The notes: a model not told the origin generated them from the sequence alone. DNA of 64,000 nt from Pseudomonas fluorescens (GCF_001902145.1 NZ_MRST01000020.1:62001-126000), one strand, 5' to 3'; counted from the stretch's first letter, positions 9,772 through 19,294 are shown. Numbers and translations are program-made.

Positions 9772-10380
9772 TTACGCCAGTTCTGGGGCGCTAGCGTACG
9801 CCTGTTCCAGCAGCACGGTGAAGCGCACGAACGCATCAATCGCGCCTTTTTCCACGGCAGCTTCTTCCTCGGCACTGAACTCCAGGCCGTCGAGGGTGCG
9901 GGTGAAGTGCTTCCAGCCCTCGGCGCGACCACCGGCCGGCTCGCCCAGGTGGCGCGCACCGAAGGTTTCACTCAGGCCCAGGCCCACGGCGCGCTTGATC
10001 AGGAACGCAGCGCCCAGCTTGGAGCCTTCGGAGACGAACAGCCAGCCCAAAGCTTCGGCTTGGCTGGGGTTGTTCACTGCGCCGGCAACCGGGGCCGGGA
10101 TTTCGGTGTCCAGGTCTGCCAGGTCGAGCTTGGCGGCTTCGGCGCGGCAGCGGGCGGCCAGGTCAGGGATGATCTGGTTCAGCTCGGCATCGTTGTACAG
10201 GGCCACCAGTTCCGATTGGAACAGGTACTGGGCCACTACGAAGCGGGCGAAATTGGCTTGGGTTTCGAACGGCGCGTGAGCCTTCACCAATGCGTCGAGC
10301 TTGGTGTGCGGCTCGTTGGTGATCTGGTTCAGGCGTTGAGAGCGCAGGCTTGGGCGTTCTGCGGTGGAAGAAGCGATCAT
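9772..10380 (-). CDS. Biliverdin-producing haem oxygenase
   Basis: 202 residues from ATG 10380, which has AAGGAC 8 nt upstream. The longer frame start at 10461 has no support. The N-terminal helix carries the proximal-His region (TNEPHTKLDALV), and the distal helix contains the Gly-rich segment ALGWLFVSEGSKLGAAFL of bacterial HemO/PigA-type enzymes. It opens haem in the cytoplasm to biliverdin, CO and iron, using electrons from a reductase. It lies 137 bp downstream of the TonB haem receptor. A terminator-like hairpin separates them, so expression may be by read-through or from its own promoter. The position supports haem as the substrate of the whole cluster. No bacteriophytochrome gene is adjacent, which argues for iron acquisition over chromophore synthesis. 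Confidence 0.9.
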   Translation of the reverse strand: MIASSTAERPSLRSQRLNQITNEPHTKLDALVKAHAPFETQANFARFVVAQYLFQSELVALYNDAELNQIIPDLAARCRAEAAKLDLADLDTEIPAPVAGAVNNPSQAEALGWLFVSEGSKLGAAFLIKRAVGLGLSETFGARHLGEPAGGRAEGWKHFTRTLDGLEFSAEEEAAVEKGAIDAFVRFTVLLEQAYASAPELA

Positions 10381-10465
10381 GAAAAAAGTCCTTGAGAAGA
10401 GAAGCGCCTGGGCGCCCTGAAGAGAGCTGTTATCAACTAGACGAACAAGAAGACGCAGCACAGTA

Positions 10466-10509
10466 AAAAATCCTCACCTCGCCGTGGATGCAATGGCGGC
10501 GAGGTGAGG
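10466..10509 (-). terminator. Terminator after the haem receptor gene
   Basis: A 12-bp perfect stem (CCTCACCTCGCC / GGCGAGGTGAGG) is followed, on the minus strand, by TTTTTT. It lies just after the receptor stop and before the haem oxygenase gene. Confidence 0.85.
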
Positions 10510-10517
10510 CGGATGGG

Positions 10518-13082
10518 TCAGATGTCCCAGATCACGTTGATCGCAAAGTTGCGACCGGGCTGGGTCAGGCGGTCGAGGTTGGCCGGGCCGGTAACGCCGG
10601 CTTCGCCGACGCTGTCGTAGCTGCGCACGTCATCCCAGTTCCAGTACTTCTTGTCGGTGAGGTTGTAGAGGCCACCGTTGACGGTCACGTCTTCGCTCAC
10701 CTTGTAGTAAGCGGTCAGGTCGAGGATGCCGAAGCCCGGGGTTTTGAACGGGCCGTCGGTGCCGCCGTCGGGCGCGTGGAAGGTCGTGCTGTCGACGCGG
10801 TCCTGTTTTTTCACCAAGGTCCAGCTCACCAAGCCGCCGTAGTTGTCCTGGTCGTAACCCAGGCCAAATACGCCCTTGAGCGGGTTGACGCTGTTCAACG
10901 GCTCGCCATTGTCGTCGTTGCGACCGTAGGTGTAGGCAACCGAGCCCTGGGTATACAGGCCCTTCGGCGCGCCGAAGGTATCCAGGTTCAGGCGGCCCTT
11001 GGCTTCCACGCCCTTGATGGTGGCGCGCTTGATGTTGACCGCCTTGAATTGCTCCACGGTGCCGCCGACCACGGCGTTGTCTTCGTCGATAAAGTCACGG
11101 TACTTGTTGTAGTACACCGCAATATCGAAGGAGCCCTCGTCGAATTTGCCGCGAATCCCGGTTTCGATGCCTTTGCTGGTTTCTGGCTTGAGGTCGGGGT
11201 TGGGTTCGACGGTGTAGCCCAGGTTGAGGTTTTCGAAGCGACCGTACAGGGCCTTGGCGGACGGCGTGCGGAAGCCCTCGGCGTATTGACCGAACCAGGT
11301 GTAGTTGTCGGTCAGGGCATAGGTGAGGCCGAACTTGGGCGTGACGCGGTTCCAGGTCTTGTCTTTGCCATCGACGGTATAGGCGCCGGTCGGGTTGACG
11401 GTGTTGAGGAATTCCTGGGTCAGCTTGGGCTTGAGCCGGGTGTAGTCATAACGCACGGCGGGCAGGAAGGTCCATTTGTCCCAGGTGATCTGGTCCTGGG
11501 CAAACAGCGAGTAGGTGTTGATGGTCGGGTCGGGGAAGTCGCTGGCCTTCTTCACGCTGTCGCCGGCTGACGGGCTGGGCCCGCCGATGGCGGTGCAGCC
11601 GGCGCCAATGGCCAGGCACGAGGCCGAGCCTTCGCGTGAACCGGTGACTTTCTGCTGCTTGAGGGTGGTGCCGTAGGTCACCTGGTGCTCGGTTTCACCC
11701 AGGCTGAAAGCCTTGTCCAACTGAGCGTCGAAGACCCACTGTTTTTCTTCGTAAAGCGTGTCGCGGGTGCGCAGCACGCGACGGCCCGCCTGGTAGATCT
11801 CGGCGGTGGTCTGGTCGGTCTTGGCGATCTGGTAGTTGAGGCTGGTCTTGATGCGGTCGGCAATCGGCGACTCCAGAGCGAAGGTGTTTTCCAGGCCGAA
11901 GCGCTCGCGGGTAATGGTGTCGTTACCGCGACGGTCGCGGTACAGGTTCATGCCTCGGCCACCGATGAACGGACCGCCCACTGCGTTTTTCAGATTGACG
12001 TCGCGGTCGTCCTTGAATTTCTCATAGGTCAGGCCCAGGCGGTTGTCATCGCCATAGTTCCAGCCCAGCTTGGCCAGCACGTTGGTGGTGCGCGCATCTT
12101 CCGGGTTGGCGCCGGTACGGGCCAGGCCGGTGGCGTTGTTGCCATCGTAGGATTCGGTTTCGTGGCCATTGCGCTGGCTCAGGTGCAGCAAGCCGTCGAA
12201 GTCCTGCACACGCCCGGCGAAGGTGCCGGAGGTCAGCCAGCTCTCGTCGGCGGAGCTGTAGCCGGTCTTCAGGCGGGCGCCGACGTCCTGGCCTGGCTTG
12301 ATGATGTCATCCGGGTCGAGGGTGAAATAACTCACCGCGCCGCCGATGGCACTGCTGCCGTAAAGGGCCGAGGCCGGGCCGCGCAGGATCTCCACGCGCT
12401 TGACGATTTCCGGGTCGACGTAGTTGCGGCGGGTCTTGGCGTAAGGGCCGTTGAAGAAATTGTCCGGCACTTCGACGCCATCCACCTGGGTGAGGACGCG
12501 GTCGCCGTCGATGCCACGAATGTTGTAGCCCGCGTTACCCGAGCGTGTACCGGCGCCGCCGACGGAGACGCCGGGTTCATAGCGCACCAGTTCACGGATG
12601 TTGTTGACGTTCTGGCGGTCCAGTTCTGCGCGGTCGTGCACGCTGACGGTGCTCGGTACGCTGTCCACATCCTGTTCATTGCGGGTGGCGCTGATGGTCA
12701 CCTGTTGCAGGGCGAGGGCGCTGCCGGCGCTACGTTTTTCCAGCACGATGTTGTTGGTGCCCAATTTGCGATAGCTCAGGTTGGTCCCCACCAACAGCCG
12801 CTCCAGGGCTTTTTCCGCTGGCAGCGGGCCGCGCACGCCAGGGGACGATACGCCCTGGCCCAGTTCGGCCGGCAGGCCGACTTGCCAGCCGGTCACTGCG
12901 GTGAAAGCGTTGAGTGCCGACACCAGTGGCTGCTGTTCGATGCTGAACGTGTAATTGGCGTGGCTGCGAGCGGCAGGTTCCGCGGCGGTGGCGCTCATGA
13001 CGGGCGCACCAGCCAGCAGGATCGCGGCGGTCAGCAAGGACAAAACGGGCGAAGCAGACCGGCGGTTGAAACGAGAGGACAT
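10518..13082 (-). CDS. hxuA: TonB-dependent haem receptor with STN signalling domain (HxuA-like)
   Basis: 854 residues. Order of parts: signal peptide ending near SATAAEP, a secretin/TonB short N-terminal (STN) domain (about residues 43-115) used for cell-surface signalling, a TonB-box region (LQQVTISAT), the plug (about 130-260) and a 22-strand beta-barrel ending in Ile. The barrel carries haem-receptor-like motifs FRTP (for FRAP) and NPDL (for NPNL). The segment between them has Tyr residues but no His, so haem ligation must differ from HasR/HemR. Upstream are its dedicated ECF sigma factor and anti-sigma regulator; downstream is a haem oxygenase. This matches the HxuI-HxuR-HxuA arrangement of P. 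aeruginosa. The start has GGAG 9 nt upstream. Confidence 0.88.
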   Translation of the reverse strand: MSSRFNRRSASPVLSLLTAAILLAGAPVMSATAAEPAARSHANYTFSIEQQPLVSALNAFTAVTGWQVGLPAELGQGVSSPGVRGPLPAEKALERLLVGTNLSYRKLGTNNIVLEKRSAGSALALQQVTISATRNEQDVDSVPSTVSVHDRAELDRQNVNNIRELVRYEPGVSVGGAGTRSGNAGYNIRGIDGDRVLTQVDGVEVPDNFFNGPYAKTRRNYVDPEIVKRVEILRGPASALYGSSAIGGAVSYFTLDPDDIIKPGQDVGARLKTGYSSADESWLTSGTFAGRVQDFDGLLHLSQRNGHETESYDGNNATGLARTGANPEDARTTNVLAKLGWNYGDDNRLGLTYEKFKDDRDVNLKNAVGGPFIGGRGMNLYRDRRGNDTITRERFGLENTFALESPIADRIKTSLNYQIAKTDQTTAEIYQAGRRVLRTRDTLYEEKQWVFDAQLDKAFSLGETEHQVTYGTTLKQQKVTGSREGSASCLAIGAGCTAIGGPSPSAGDSVKKASDFPDPTINTYSLFAQDQITWDKWTFLPAVRYDYTRLKPKLTQEFLNTVNPTGAYTVDGKDKTWNRVTPKFGLTYALTDNYTWFGQYAEGFRTPSAKALYGRFENLNLGYTVEPNPDLKPETSKGIETGIRGKFDEGSFDIAVYYNKYRDFIDEDNAVVGGTVEQFKAVNIKRATIKGVEAKGRLNLDTFGAPKGLYTQGSVAYTYGRNDDNGEPLNSVNPLKGVFGLGYDQDNYGGLVSWTLVKKQDRVDSTTFHAPDGGTDGPFKTPGFGILDLTAYYKVSEDVTVNGGLYNLTDKKYWNWDDVRSYDSVGEAGVTGPANLDRLTQPGRNFAINVIWDI

Positions 13083-13181
13083 CGAGAGCGCTCCGGGATA
13101 CGAATCTTATAGTTGCGAACCGAACCAAATAGGAATCAGTTGCATTGGCTATAACGAGACGTATCGCCGGTTAACATCGAG

Positions 13182-13198
13182 TAAAAATAATTCTCATT
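13182..13198 (-). promoter_or_regulatory. Fur-like sequence upstream of the haem receptor
   Basis: On the minus strand it reads AATGAGAATTATTTTTA, matching most positions of the Fur core AATGATAATCATTATC. It lies at the end of the anti-sigma gene, about 100 bp upstream of the receptor start, and would add direct iron control to the receptor. Confidence 0.5.
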
Positions 13199-14166
13199 TA
13201 GTTCAGGATCACCAGCGCCGGGTACTCCGACAGCTTGGCCGAGGTGATGTGAGCCAGGGAGCGCACCACGTCCAGGGGCTGATCGAGGCGGTAGTTGCCG
13301 GTGACGGCGACGCTGGCCAACTGCTCGTTGTTGTTGACGATCCAGCCGGGGTAATAGCGGCGCAACTCAGCCAGCACTTCGCTCAGCGGGCAGTTTTCGA
13401 ATACCAGCCGGCCCTGGACCCAGGCCAGGTCCTTGCTGGGGTCGAGCTTGGCCGGTTGGCCGAAACCCTTGGGGCCGATGCGGATGCTTTCACCGGCGCT
13501 CAGGCGCACACGGGCATCGTCGAAAGTGTTGCTCAGGTCGACATCGCCGCGCTGCACTTGAACCTGGGCTTCGCCATTGAGGTAGCGCACGGCAAAGGCG
13601 GTGTCACGCACGCTGGCGCGCACCGGGCCGGCGTCGATTTCCAGGGGCAGGCCACGGGTGGGCGCTATTTCAAAGAACGCTTCGCCCTGGTACAGGCGGG
13701 CAATGCGCTGGTGGTCCTTGATGGTGCTGGAAAATGCCGAGTTGGTGTTCAGCAGCACCTTGGAGCCATCGTCCAGTTGCAGGCGCTGGCGCTCGCCGAC
13801 CACCGTCAGATGGTCGGCCTGCAAACGCACCGGCAGGTTGCTGAAACTGAACAGGCCGATCACCAGCACGGCGGCGGTGGCCAGGGGTTTCCAGTGCGGT
13901 TTGATTCGGCGCCAACCGCTGGGCTTGCGCGGTGCGGCGAGGGCCACGGCGGCGCTGTGTACCGGCGCGTCACCCCAGGCGGCCTGGGCCTTGCTGAAGG
14001 CGTGGACATGGGCCGGGTCCTGGGCCAGCCAGGCGTCGAACGCGGCTTGCTGCCCAGGTTGCGGGCACTGCAAGGCGATCAGCCAATCGAGGGCTTGGTC
14101 CATGGCCGCGTCTTGCAACACCTCATGAGCCAACGCATGGGGGCGCAGTTTATTCGGGTCCGTCAC
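13198..14166 (-). CDS. hxuR: FecR-family anti-sigma regulator (HxuR-like)
   Basis: 322 residues, GTG start at 14166 with GAGGAAC upstream. The N-terminal cytoplasmic DUF4880-like domain has the DAWLAQDPAHVHAFSKAQAAW signature. A single TM helix lies at about residues 95-112 (ATAAVLVIGLFSFSNLPV). The periplasmic FecR domain follows (GERQRLQLDDGSKVLLNTNS), and the C-terminal part resembles the STN fold (LSEVLAELRRYYPGWIV). It holds the ECF sigma factor inactive until the ligand-loaded receptor touches the periplasmic part through its STN domain. It sits 75 bp after the sigma gene and 115 bp before the receptor gene, all in the same direction. Confidence 0.9.
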   Translation of the reverse strand: MTDPNKLRPHALAHEVLQDAAMDQALDWLIALQCPQPGQQAAFDAWLAQDPAHVHAFSKAQAAWGDAPVHSAAVALAAPRKPSGWRRIKPHWKPLATAAVLVIGLFSFSNLPVRLQADHLTVVGERQRLQLDDGSKVLLNTNSAFSSTIKDHQRIARLYQGEAFFEIAPTRGLPLEIDAGPVRASVRDTAFAVRYLNGEAQVQVQRGDVDLSNTFDDARVRLSAGESIRIGPKGFGQPAKLDPSKDLAWVQGRLVFENCPLSEVLAELRRYYPGWIVNNNEQLASVAVTGNYRLDQPLDVVRSLAHITSAKLSEYPALVILN

Positions 14167-14241
14167 GGTGTTCCTCGGGTCTTCGCCACGTTCTATTCAT
14201 TTTTTCGTACAGCCTGGATCGATAGCTCTGTCGGATGAAGC

Positions 14242-14760
14242 TTAAGGCTGATCCAACCGTTCGGCCACACCCACACAGATAGCCATGATCAATTTGAGTT
14301 CCTTTTGCACCGTGCTCAAGGACACACCCAACTGATCGGCAATCTCCTGATAGCTGCAACCGTGCAGGCGGCTGAGGATGAAAATCCGCTGCTGGCGGGC
14401 GCTCAACTGGCCGAGGCTGACACTCAGATGCTCCAGCAACTGCTCGGCCTGGGTGGCTTCCTCCGGCGTGCTGGCCGGCGCGGCAACGCTTTGCAGGACG
14501 TCCAGCGGGACATCCTCTTGCAGCGTACGCGCCTGAATTCTGCGCGAACGCAAGTGATCCAGCGCCAGGTTGCGCGCTGTCTGGTAGACAAAGGGTTCAA
14601 GGTGGTCGATTGGCCGCTCGCTCAGGGCCCGAGTCACGCGCAGGTAGGTTTCCTGCAACAGGTCCTCGGCAGTGCTGTGGTTATGCACCATGCGTTGCAG
14701 AGTACGTAGCAGGATCACCCGTTGGGTGAGAAAGACGTGGTTGAAGCGAGATTGGCTCAC
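14242..14760 (-). CDS. hxuI: FecI-type ECF sigma factor (HxuI-like)
   Basis: 172 residues, GTG start (SQSRFNHVFLTQR). Region 2 is visible as HNHSTAEDLLQETYLRVTRA and YQTARNLALDHLRSRR. Region 4 has QQRIFILSRLHGCSYQEIADQLGVSLSTVQKEL with the helix-turn-helix. It directs RNA polymerase to the promoter of the adjacent TonB receptor when released by the FecR partner. No strong Shine-Dalgarno sequence precedes the GTG, but no other start fits the family N-terminus. A near-perfect Fur box lies immediately upstream, so transcription should occur only under iron limitation. Confidence 0.92.
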   Translation of the reverse strand: MSQSRFNHVFLTQRVILLRTLQRMVHNHSTAEDLLQETYLRVTRALSERPIDHLEPFVYQTARNLALDHLRSRRIQARTLQEDVPLDVLQSVAAPASTPEEATQAEQLLEHLSVSLGQLSARQQRIFILSRLHGCSYQEIADQLGVSLSTVQKELKLIMAICVGVAERLDQP

Positions 14761-14785
14761 AGTGATACCAGACCGATTTGCAGTT

Positions 14786-14804
14786 AATGATAATGCTTAT
14801 CATC
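14786..14804 (-). promoter_or_regulatory. Fur box upstream of the ECF sigma gene
   Basis: AATGATAATGCTTATCATC is a near-palindrome that agrees with the Fur consensus GATAATGATAATCATTATC in its TGATAATG...TTATCA core. It lies 26-44 bp upstream of the GTG start, over the expected promoter. Confidence 0.85.
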
Positions 14805-14873
14805 AACTGAAATGGCAAGTGGCACTTTGAGATGCCTTGGAGATCATGTGGGAGCCAGGCTTGTGTGGGAGCC

Positions 14874-15050
14874 GGGCAAGCCCCAATGCCAGTCAGTTAA
14901 GGGCTTTTTGTAGGAGCGAGCTTGCTCGCGAAAAAATCACAGGCGCCGCGTTCATTCAGCAAGCACGCGTTATCGTTGGCGTTTTTCGCGAGCAAGCTCG
15001 CTCCTACAGTAGGCGATGACCGCTTAACTGACTGGCATTGGGGCTTGCCC
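14874..15050. repeat. Composite nested REP element, copy 1
   Basis: Perfect 28-bp inverted arms (14874-14901 and 15023-15050; outer end gggcaagccccaatgcc) enclose a complete GAGCGAGC-type REPIN at 14909-15008. More partial REP sequences flank it on both sides (about 14847-14880 and 15095-15137). The 388-bp gap between the ECF sigma gene and gapA holds little besides this and the Fur box. A second copy in the opposite orientation lies at 25856-26030. Confidence 0.85.
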
Positions 15051-15148
15051 GCGATGCAGGCGACTCGGTCTTTCAGTTAAACCAAGGTGATGCTATCGCA
15101 GGCAAGCCAGCTCCCACACAAGCCAGCTCACACAGTCCAGCCCAGGGA

Positions 15149-16150
15149 TTACTCGGCGTTGCACAACGCCAGGCAGTTATCCAGCATACGGTTGGAGAAG
15201 CCCCACTCGTTGTCATACCACGCCAGCACTTTGAGCAATTTGCCGCTGACCTTGGTGTGATTGGCGTCGAAGATCGACGACAGCGGGTTATGGTTGAAGT
15301 CGCTGGAAACCAGCGGCAGAGTGTTGTAGCCGAGGATCTTCGAATGCTGGCTGGCGTGTTTGAGCAGGGCGTTGACTTCATCGGCCGTGGCTTCTTTCTT
15401 CAACTGCACGGTGAGGTCCACCAGCGACACGTTGATCACCGGTACACGCACTGCCATGCCGGTGAGCTTGCCTGCCAGTTCCGGCAGCACCAGGCCCACC
15501 GCTTCAGCGGCGCCGGTCTTGCTCGGGATCATGTTCTGAGTGGCCGAACGCGCGCGGTACGGGTCGGTGTGGTACACGTCGGTCAGGTTCTGGTCGTTGG
15601 TGTAGGCGTGAATGGTGGTCATCAGGCCGCTTTCGATGCCCAGCTCACGGTGCAGTACCTGGGCGACCGGCGCCAGGCAGTTGGTGGTGCACGATGCGTT
15701 GGAGATGATCTGGTGGGACTGACGCAAAATGTCATGGTTTACGCCATACACCACAGTGGCATCCGCGCCCTTGGCCGGGGCCGAGATGATTACTTTGCGC
15801 GCGCCGGCGCTAATATGGGCGGCAGCCTTGTCACGGTCGGTGAACAGGCCGGTGCATTCGAATACCACGTCGATCTTGTGCGCAGCCCACGGCAGGTCGG
15901 CGGGGTTGCGAATGGCACTCACGGCAATCCGGTCACCGTTGACGGTCAGGCTTTCCTGATCGTGGGCAACCTCTGCGTCGAAAGTGCCGTGTACGGTGTC
16001 GTACTTGAGCAGGTGGGCATTGATCGAGCTGTCGCCCAAATCGTTGATGGCGACGATCTGCAGATCCTGGCGATAGCCTTGGGTATACAGTGCGCGCAGG
16101 ACATTACGGCCGATACGGCCAAAACCATTGATTGCGATTCGAAGAGTCAT
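15149..16150 (-). CDS. gapA: Glyceraldehyde-3-phosphate dehydrogenase, type I
   Basis: 333 residues. It has the NAD-binding NGFGRIGR at residues 8-15, the catalytic SCTTNC with Cys154, and the C-terminal [12 protein letters not shown]. It converts glyceraldehyde 3-phosphate to 1,3-bisphosphoglycerate in the cytoplasm, below the Entner-Doudoroff pathway. It diverges from edd-glk-gltR-gtrS. The 221-bp intergenic region carries two HexR-type operators, one about 25 bp upstream of gapA. This is the arrangement of the P. aeruginosa and P. putida gap/edd cluster, where HexR represses both directions until KDPG accumulates. Confidence 0.96.
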   Translation of the reverse strand: MTLRIAINGFGRIGRNVLRALYTQGYRQDLQIVAINDLGDSSINAHLLKYDTVHGTFDAEVAHDQESLTVNGDRIAVSAIRNPADLPWAAHKIDVVFECTGLFTDRDKAAAHISAGARKVIISAPAKGADATVVYGVNHDILRQSHQIISNASCTTNCLAPVAQVLHRELGIESGLMTTIHAYTNDQNLTDVYHTDPYRARSATQNMIPSKTGAAEAVGLVLPELAGKLTGMAVRVPVINVSLVDLTVQLKKEATADEVNALLKHASQHSKILGYNTLPLVSSDFNHNPLSSIFDANHTKVSGKLLKVLAWYDNEWGFSNRMLDNCLALCNAE

Positions 16151-16174
16151 TGGAAAGTGCCTGTCGTCGATTTG

Positions 16175-16189
16175 TTGTAAGAATTACAA
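16175..16189. promoter_or_regulatory. HexR operator, gapA-proximal
   Basis: TTGTAAGAATTACAA is a perfect match to the HexR pattern TTGT-N7-ACAA and is itself almost fully palindromic. It is 25-39 bp upstream of the gapA start. Confidence 0.85.
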
Positions 16190-16236
16190 GATTATTCGCA
16201 TAAAAATAGAAAACAAGCCTTTTTAGTGGCAATATT

Positions 16237-16251
16237 TTGTTCAATCTACAA
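16237..16251. promoter_or_regulatory. HexR operator, edd-proximal
   Basis: TTGTTCAATCTACAA matches TTGT-N7-ACAA. It lies 48 bp (start to start of the second half) from the gapA-proximal operator, in the divergent region, and likely controls edd-glk-gltR-gtrS. Confidence 0.8.
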
Positions 16252-16371
16252 CGAGTGACCTGAATCAACTGGTCCGATGATCCAAACGACCCCCTGCCAT
16301 CCCATGAGCCGTGGGCGTTTGATCAGCATAGGAACGAGGGTCGCCACATCCGTTAGCCTGGAGTTCTATAC

Positions 16372-18198
16372 ATGCATCCCCGCGTTCTTGAGGTCACCGA
16401 ACGGCTCATCGCCCGCAGCCGCGCCACCCGCGAGGCTTACCTTGCGCTCATTCGCGGCGCAGCCAGCGACGGTCCGATGCGCGGCAAGCTGCAATGCGCC
16501 AACTTCGCCCACGGCGTGGCCGGTTGCGGCACCGAAGACAAAAATAGCCTGCGCATGATGAATGCCGCCAACGTGGCAATTGTTTCTTCTTATAACGACA
16601 TGCTCTCGGCGCATCAGCCCTACGAGCATTTCCCCGAACAGATCAAGAAAGCCCTGCGCGAAGTCGGCTCGGTCGGCCAGTTCGCCGGCGGCACCCCCGC
16701 CATGTGCGACGGCGTGACCCAGGGCGAGCCGGGCATGGAGCTGAGCCTGCTCAGCCGTGAAGTCATTGCCATGTCCACGGCGGTAGCGCTGTCCCACAAC
16801 ATGTTCGACGCCGCACTGATGCTGGGCATCTGCGACAAGATCGTTCCTGGCCTGATGATGGGCGCGCTGCGCTACGGCCACTTGCCGATGATCTTCGTGC
16901 CCGGTGGGCCGATGCCGTCGGGCATCTCCAACAAGCAGAAGGCCGATGTGCGCCAGCGCTATGCCGAAGGCAAGGCCAGTCGCGAAGAGCTGCTGGAATC
17001 GGAGATGAAGTCCTACCACAGCCCCGGCACCTGCACCTTCTACGGCACCGCCAACACCAATCAGTTGTTGATGGAAGTCATGGGTCTGCACTTGCCGGGC
17101 GCTTCGTTCGTCAACCCGTACACGCCGCTGCGGGATGCGTTGACCCGCGAAGCCGCGCATCAGGTCACGCGCTTGACCAAGGCCAACGGCAACTTCACGC
17201 CGATTGGCGAGATTGTCGACGAGAAGTCCATCGTCAACTCCATCGTTGCGCTCAACGCCACCGGCGGCTCCACCAACCACACCCTGCACATGCCGGCCAT
17301 TGCCATGTCGGCAGGCATCATCCTGACCTGGCAGGACATGGCCGACCTCTCCGAGGTGGTACCAACCCTGTCCCACGTGTATCCAAATGGCAAGGCTGAC
17401 ATCAACCACTTCCAGGCGGCGGGCGGCATGTCGTTCCTGATCCGCGAACTGCTGGAAGCCGGCCTGCTCCACGAAGACGTCAACACCGTGGCCGGCAAGG
17501 GCCTGAGCCGCTATATCCAGGAACCTTTCCTGGTGGATGGCGAACTGGTCTGGCGCGACGGCCCGATCGAAAGCCTCGACGAGACCATCCTGCGCCCCGT
17601 GGCCCGTGCGTTCTCGCCGGAAGGCGGCTTGCGCGTGATGCAAGGCAACCTCGGCCGTGGCGTGATGAAGGTTTCGGCGGTAGCCCCGGAGCATCAGGTT
17701 GTCGAAGCGCCGGCGGTGGTGTTCCAGGACCAGCAGGACCTGGCCGATGCCTTCAAGGCCGGCCTGTTGGAAAAAGACTTCGTCGCGGTGATGCGCTTCC
17801 AGGGGCCGCGCTCCAACGGCATGCCGGAACTGCACAAGATGACCCCGTTCCTGGGCGTGTTGCAGGACCGTGGTTTCAAAGTGGCGCTGGTGACAGACGG
17901 GCGAATGTCCGGCGCGTCGGGTAAGATCCCTGCCGCGATTCACGTCAACCCCGAAGCCCAGAGCGGCGGGCCGCTGGCGCGGGTCCAGGATGGCGATATC
18001 ATCCGTGTGGATGGCGTTACCGGCACCCTGGAGCTTAAGGTGGACGCCGAAGTATTTGCAGCGCGCACGCCTGCGACGGGCCTGTTGGGCAATAACGTGG
18101 GGGCCGGCCGCGAGCTGTTTGCATTTATGCGCTTGGCCGCAAGCTCCGCAGAGCAGGGCGCCAGCGCCTTTACCTCTGCCTTGGAGACGCTTAAGTGA
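16372..18198 (+). CDS. edd: Phosphogluconate dehydratase
   Basis: 608 residues, the usual Edd length. It dehydrates 6-phosphogluconate to KDPG in the Entner-Doudoroff pathway. The IlvD/Edd family segments are present: [40 protein letters not shown] (iron-sulfur cysteine), [20 protein letters not shown] and [16 protein letters not shown] near the C-terminus. The ATG has CTGGAG upstream. The stop overlaps the glk GTG start by 4 nt. Control is expected by HexR at 16237-16251, which responds to the enzyme's own product KDPG. Confidence 0.97.
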   Translation: MHPRVLEVTERLIARSRATREAYLALIRGAASDGPMRGKLQCANFAHGVAGCGTEDKNSLRMMNAANVAIVSSYNDMLSAHQPYEHFPEQIKKALREVGSVGQFAGGTPAMCDGVTQGEPGMELSLLSREVIAMSTAVALSHNMFDAALMLGICDKIVPGLMMGALRYGHLPMIFVPGGPMPSGISNKQKADVRQRYAEGKASREELLESEMKSYHSPGTCTFYGTANTNQLLMEVMGLHLPGASFVNPYTPLRDALTREAAHQVTRLTKANGNFTPIGEIVDEKSIVNSIVALNATGGSTNHTLHMPAIAMSAGIILTWQDMADLSEVVPTLSHVYPNGKADINHFQAAGGMSFLIRELLEAGLLHEDVNTVAGKGLSRYIQEPFLVDGELVWRDGPIESLDETILRPVARAFSPEGGLRVMQGNLGRGVMKVSAVAPEHQVVEAPAVVFQDQQDLADAFKAGLLEKDFVAVMRFQGPRSNGMPELHKMTPFLGVLQDRGFKVALVTDGRMSGASGKIPAAIHVNPEAQSGGPLARVQDGDIIRVDGVTGTLELKVDAEVFAARTPATGLLGNNVGAGRELFAFMRLAASSAEQGASAFTSALETLK

Positions 18199-19151
18199 AG
18201 CTTGCGCTGGTCGGTGACATCGGGGGGACTAACGCCCGTTTTGCGTTATGGCGGGATCAGGAACTGCATTCGATCCGCGTGCATGCCACGGCGGATCACG
18301 GCAGCCCTGAAGAGGCGATCAAGGTCTATCTCAAAGAAGAAGGCCTGCAAATCGGGGACATCGGCGCGGTGTGCCTGTCGGTGGCCGGGCCGGTAAGTGG
18401 CGATGAATTCAAGTTCACCAACAACCACTGGCGCCTGAGCAAAACCGCGTTTTGCCAGGCCCTGCAGGTGGATGAACTGTTGCTGGTCAACGACTTCTCG
18501 GCCATGGCCCTGGGCATGACCCGGCTCAAGCCCGACGAATTCCGTGTGGTCTGCAAAGGCATGCCGGAGCCCTTGCGCCCGGCCGTGGTGATCGGCCCAG
18601 GCACCGGTCTTGGCGTCGGCACCTTGCTGGACCTCGGCGCAGGCCGTTGGGCAGCATTGCCGGGGGAGGGTGGGCATGTCGACCTGCCCCTGAGCAGCCC
18701 ACGGGAAACCCAGCTGTGGCAACACATCTACAGCGAGATCGGGCATGTCAGCGCCGAAACCGCGTTGAGCGGTGGCGGCTTGCCGCGGTTGTACCGGGCG
18801 ATTTGTGCGGTAGATGGGCATGAGCCGGTGCTCGACACCCCCGAAGCCATCACGGCGGCGGGCCTGGCCGGCGATCCGGTGGCCATGGAAGTATTGGACC
18901 AGTTCAGCATCTGGCTGGGCCGGGTGGCGGGCAATAACGTCTTGACCACCGGTGGGCGCGGTGGCGTGTACATCGTGGGTGGGGTGATACCGAGGTTTGC
19001 CGACTTCTTTATCGCCAGTGGTTTCGCCAGAAGCTTTGCGGATAAAGGCTGCATGAGCGACTACTTCAAGGGTATTCCAGTGTGGCTGGTGACGGCGCCG
19101 TATTCCGGGTTGACTGGGGCTGGTGTGGCTTTGGAGCAGGTTTTTGCATAG
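18195..19151 (+). CDS. glk: Glucokinase
   Basis: 318 residues, GTG start overlapping the edd stop (GTGA). It has the ATP-binding [13 protein letters not shown] at about residues 7-19, [15 protein letters not shown] near 135 and [13 protein letters not shown] near 255, all typical of proteobacterial glucokinase. It phosphorylates cytoplasmic glucose to glucose 6-phosphate, feeding the same pathway as edd. It is co-transcribed with edd and followed by an inverted REP pair at 19166-19237. Confidence 0.96.
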   Translation: MKLALVGDIGGTNARFALWRDQELHSIRVHATADHGSPEEAIKVYLKEEGLQIGDIGAVCLSVAGPVSGDEFKFTNNHWRLSKTAFCQALQVDELLLVNDFSAMALGMTRLKPDEFRVVCKGMPEPLRPAVVIGPGTGLGVGTLLDLGAGRWAALPGEGGHVDLPLSSPRETQLWQHIYSEIGHVSAETALSGGGLPRLYRAICAVDGHEPVLDTPEAITAAGLAGDPVAMEVLDQFSIWLGRVAGNNVLTTGGRGGVYIVGGVIPRFADFFIASGFARSFADKGCMSDYFKGIPVWLVTAPYSGLTGAGVALEQVFA

Positions 19152-19165
19152 GCGCTGATGGCCTC

Positions 19166-19237
19166 TTCGCGAGCAAGCCCGCTCCCACATTTTGATTTGT
19201 GAATACATTCAAGTGTGGGAGCGGGCTTACTCGCGAA
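19166..19237. repeat. REP pair in inverted (outward) configuration, GAGCGGGC type
   Basis: Here the order is ttcgcgagcaagcccgctcc ... gtgtgggagcgggcttactc, the reverse of the usual REPIN order. The roughly 24-bp linker (attttgatttgtgaatac...) is homologous to that at 58228-58297. It lies between glk and gltR. Confidence 0.88.
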
Positions 19238-19294
19238 AGCGGCCTCAAGAGCAACAAATGACTTAAGCTTGGCCATAACAACAAGGAGGCCCCC

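Noticed and set aside
10518..13197. Cobalamin receptor instead of haem receptor
   Set aside because: No cobalamin riboswitch precedes it, the receptor has a FecR/FecI signalling partner and STN domain, and a haem oxygenase lies downstream.
16366..17943. A 525-codon frame opposite edd
   Set aside because: Antisense to a clear full-length edd gene; His/Gln/Gly-rich mirror composition, no domain.
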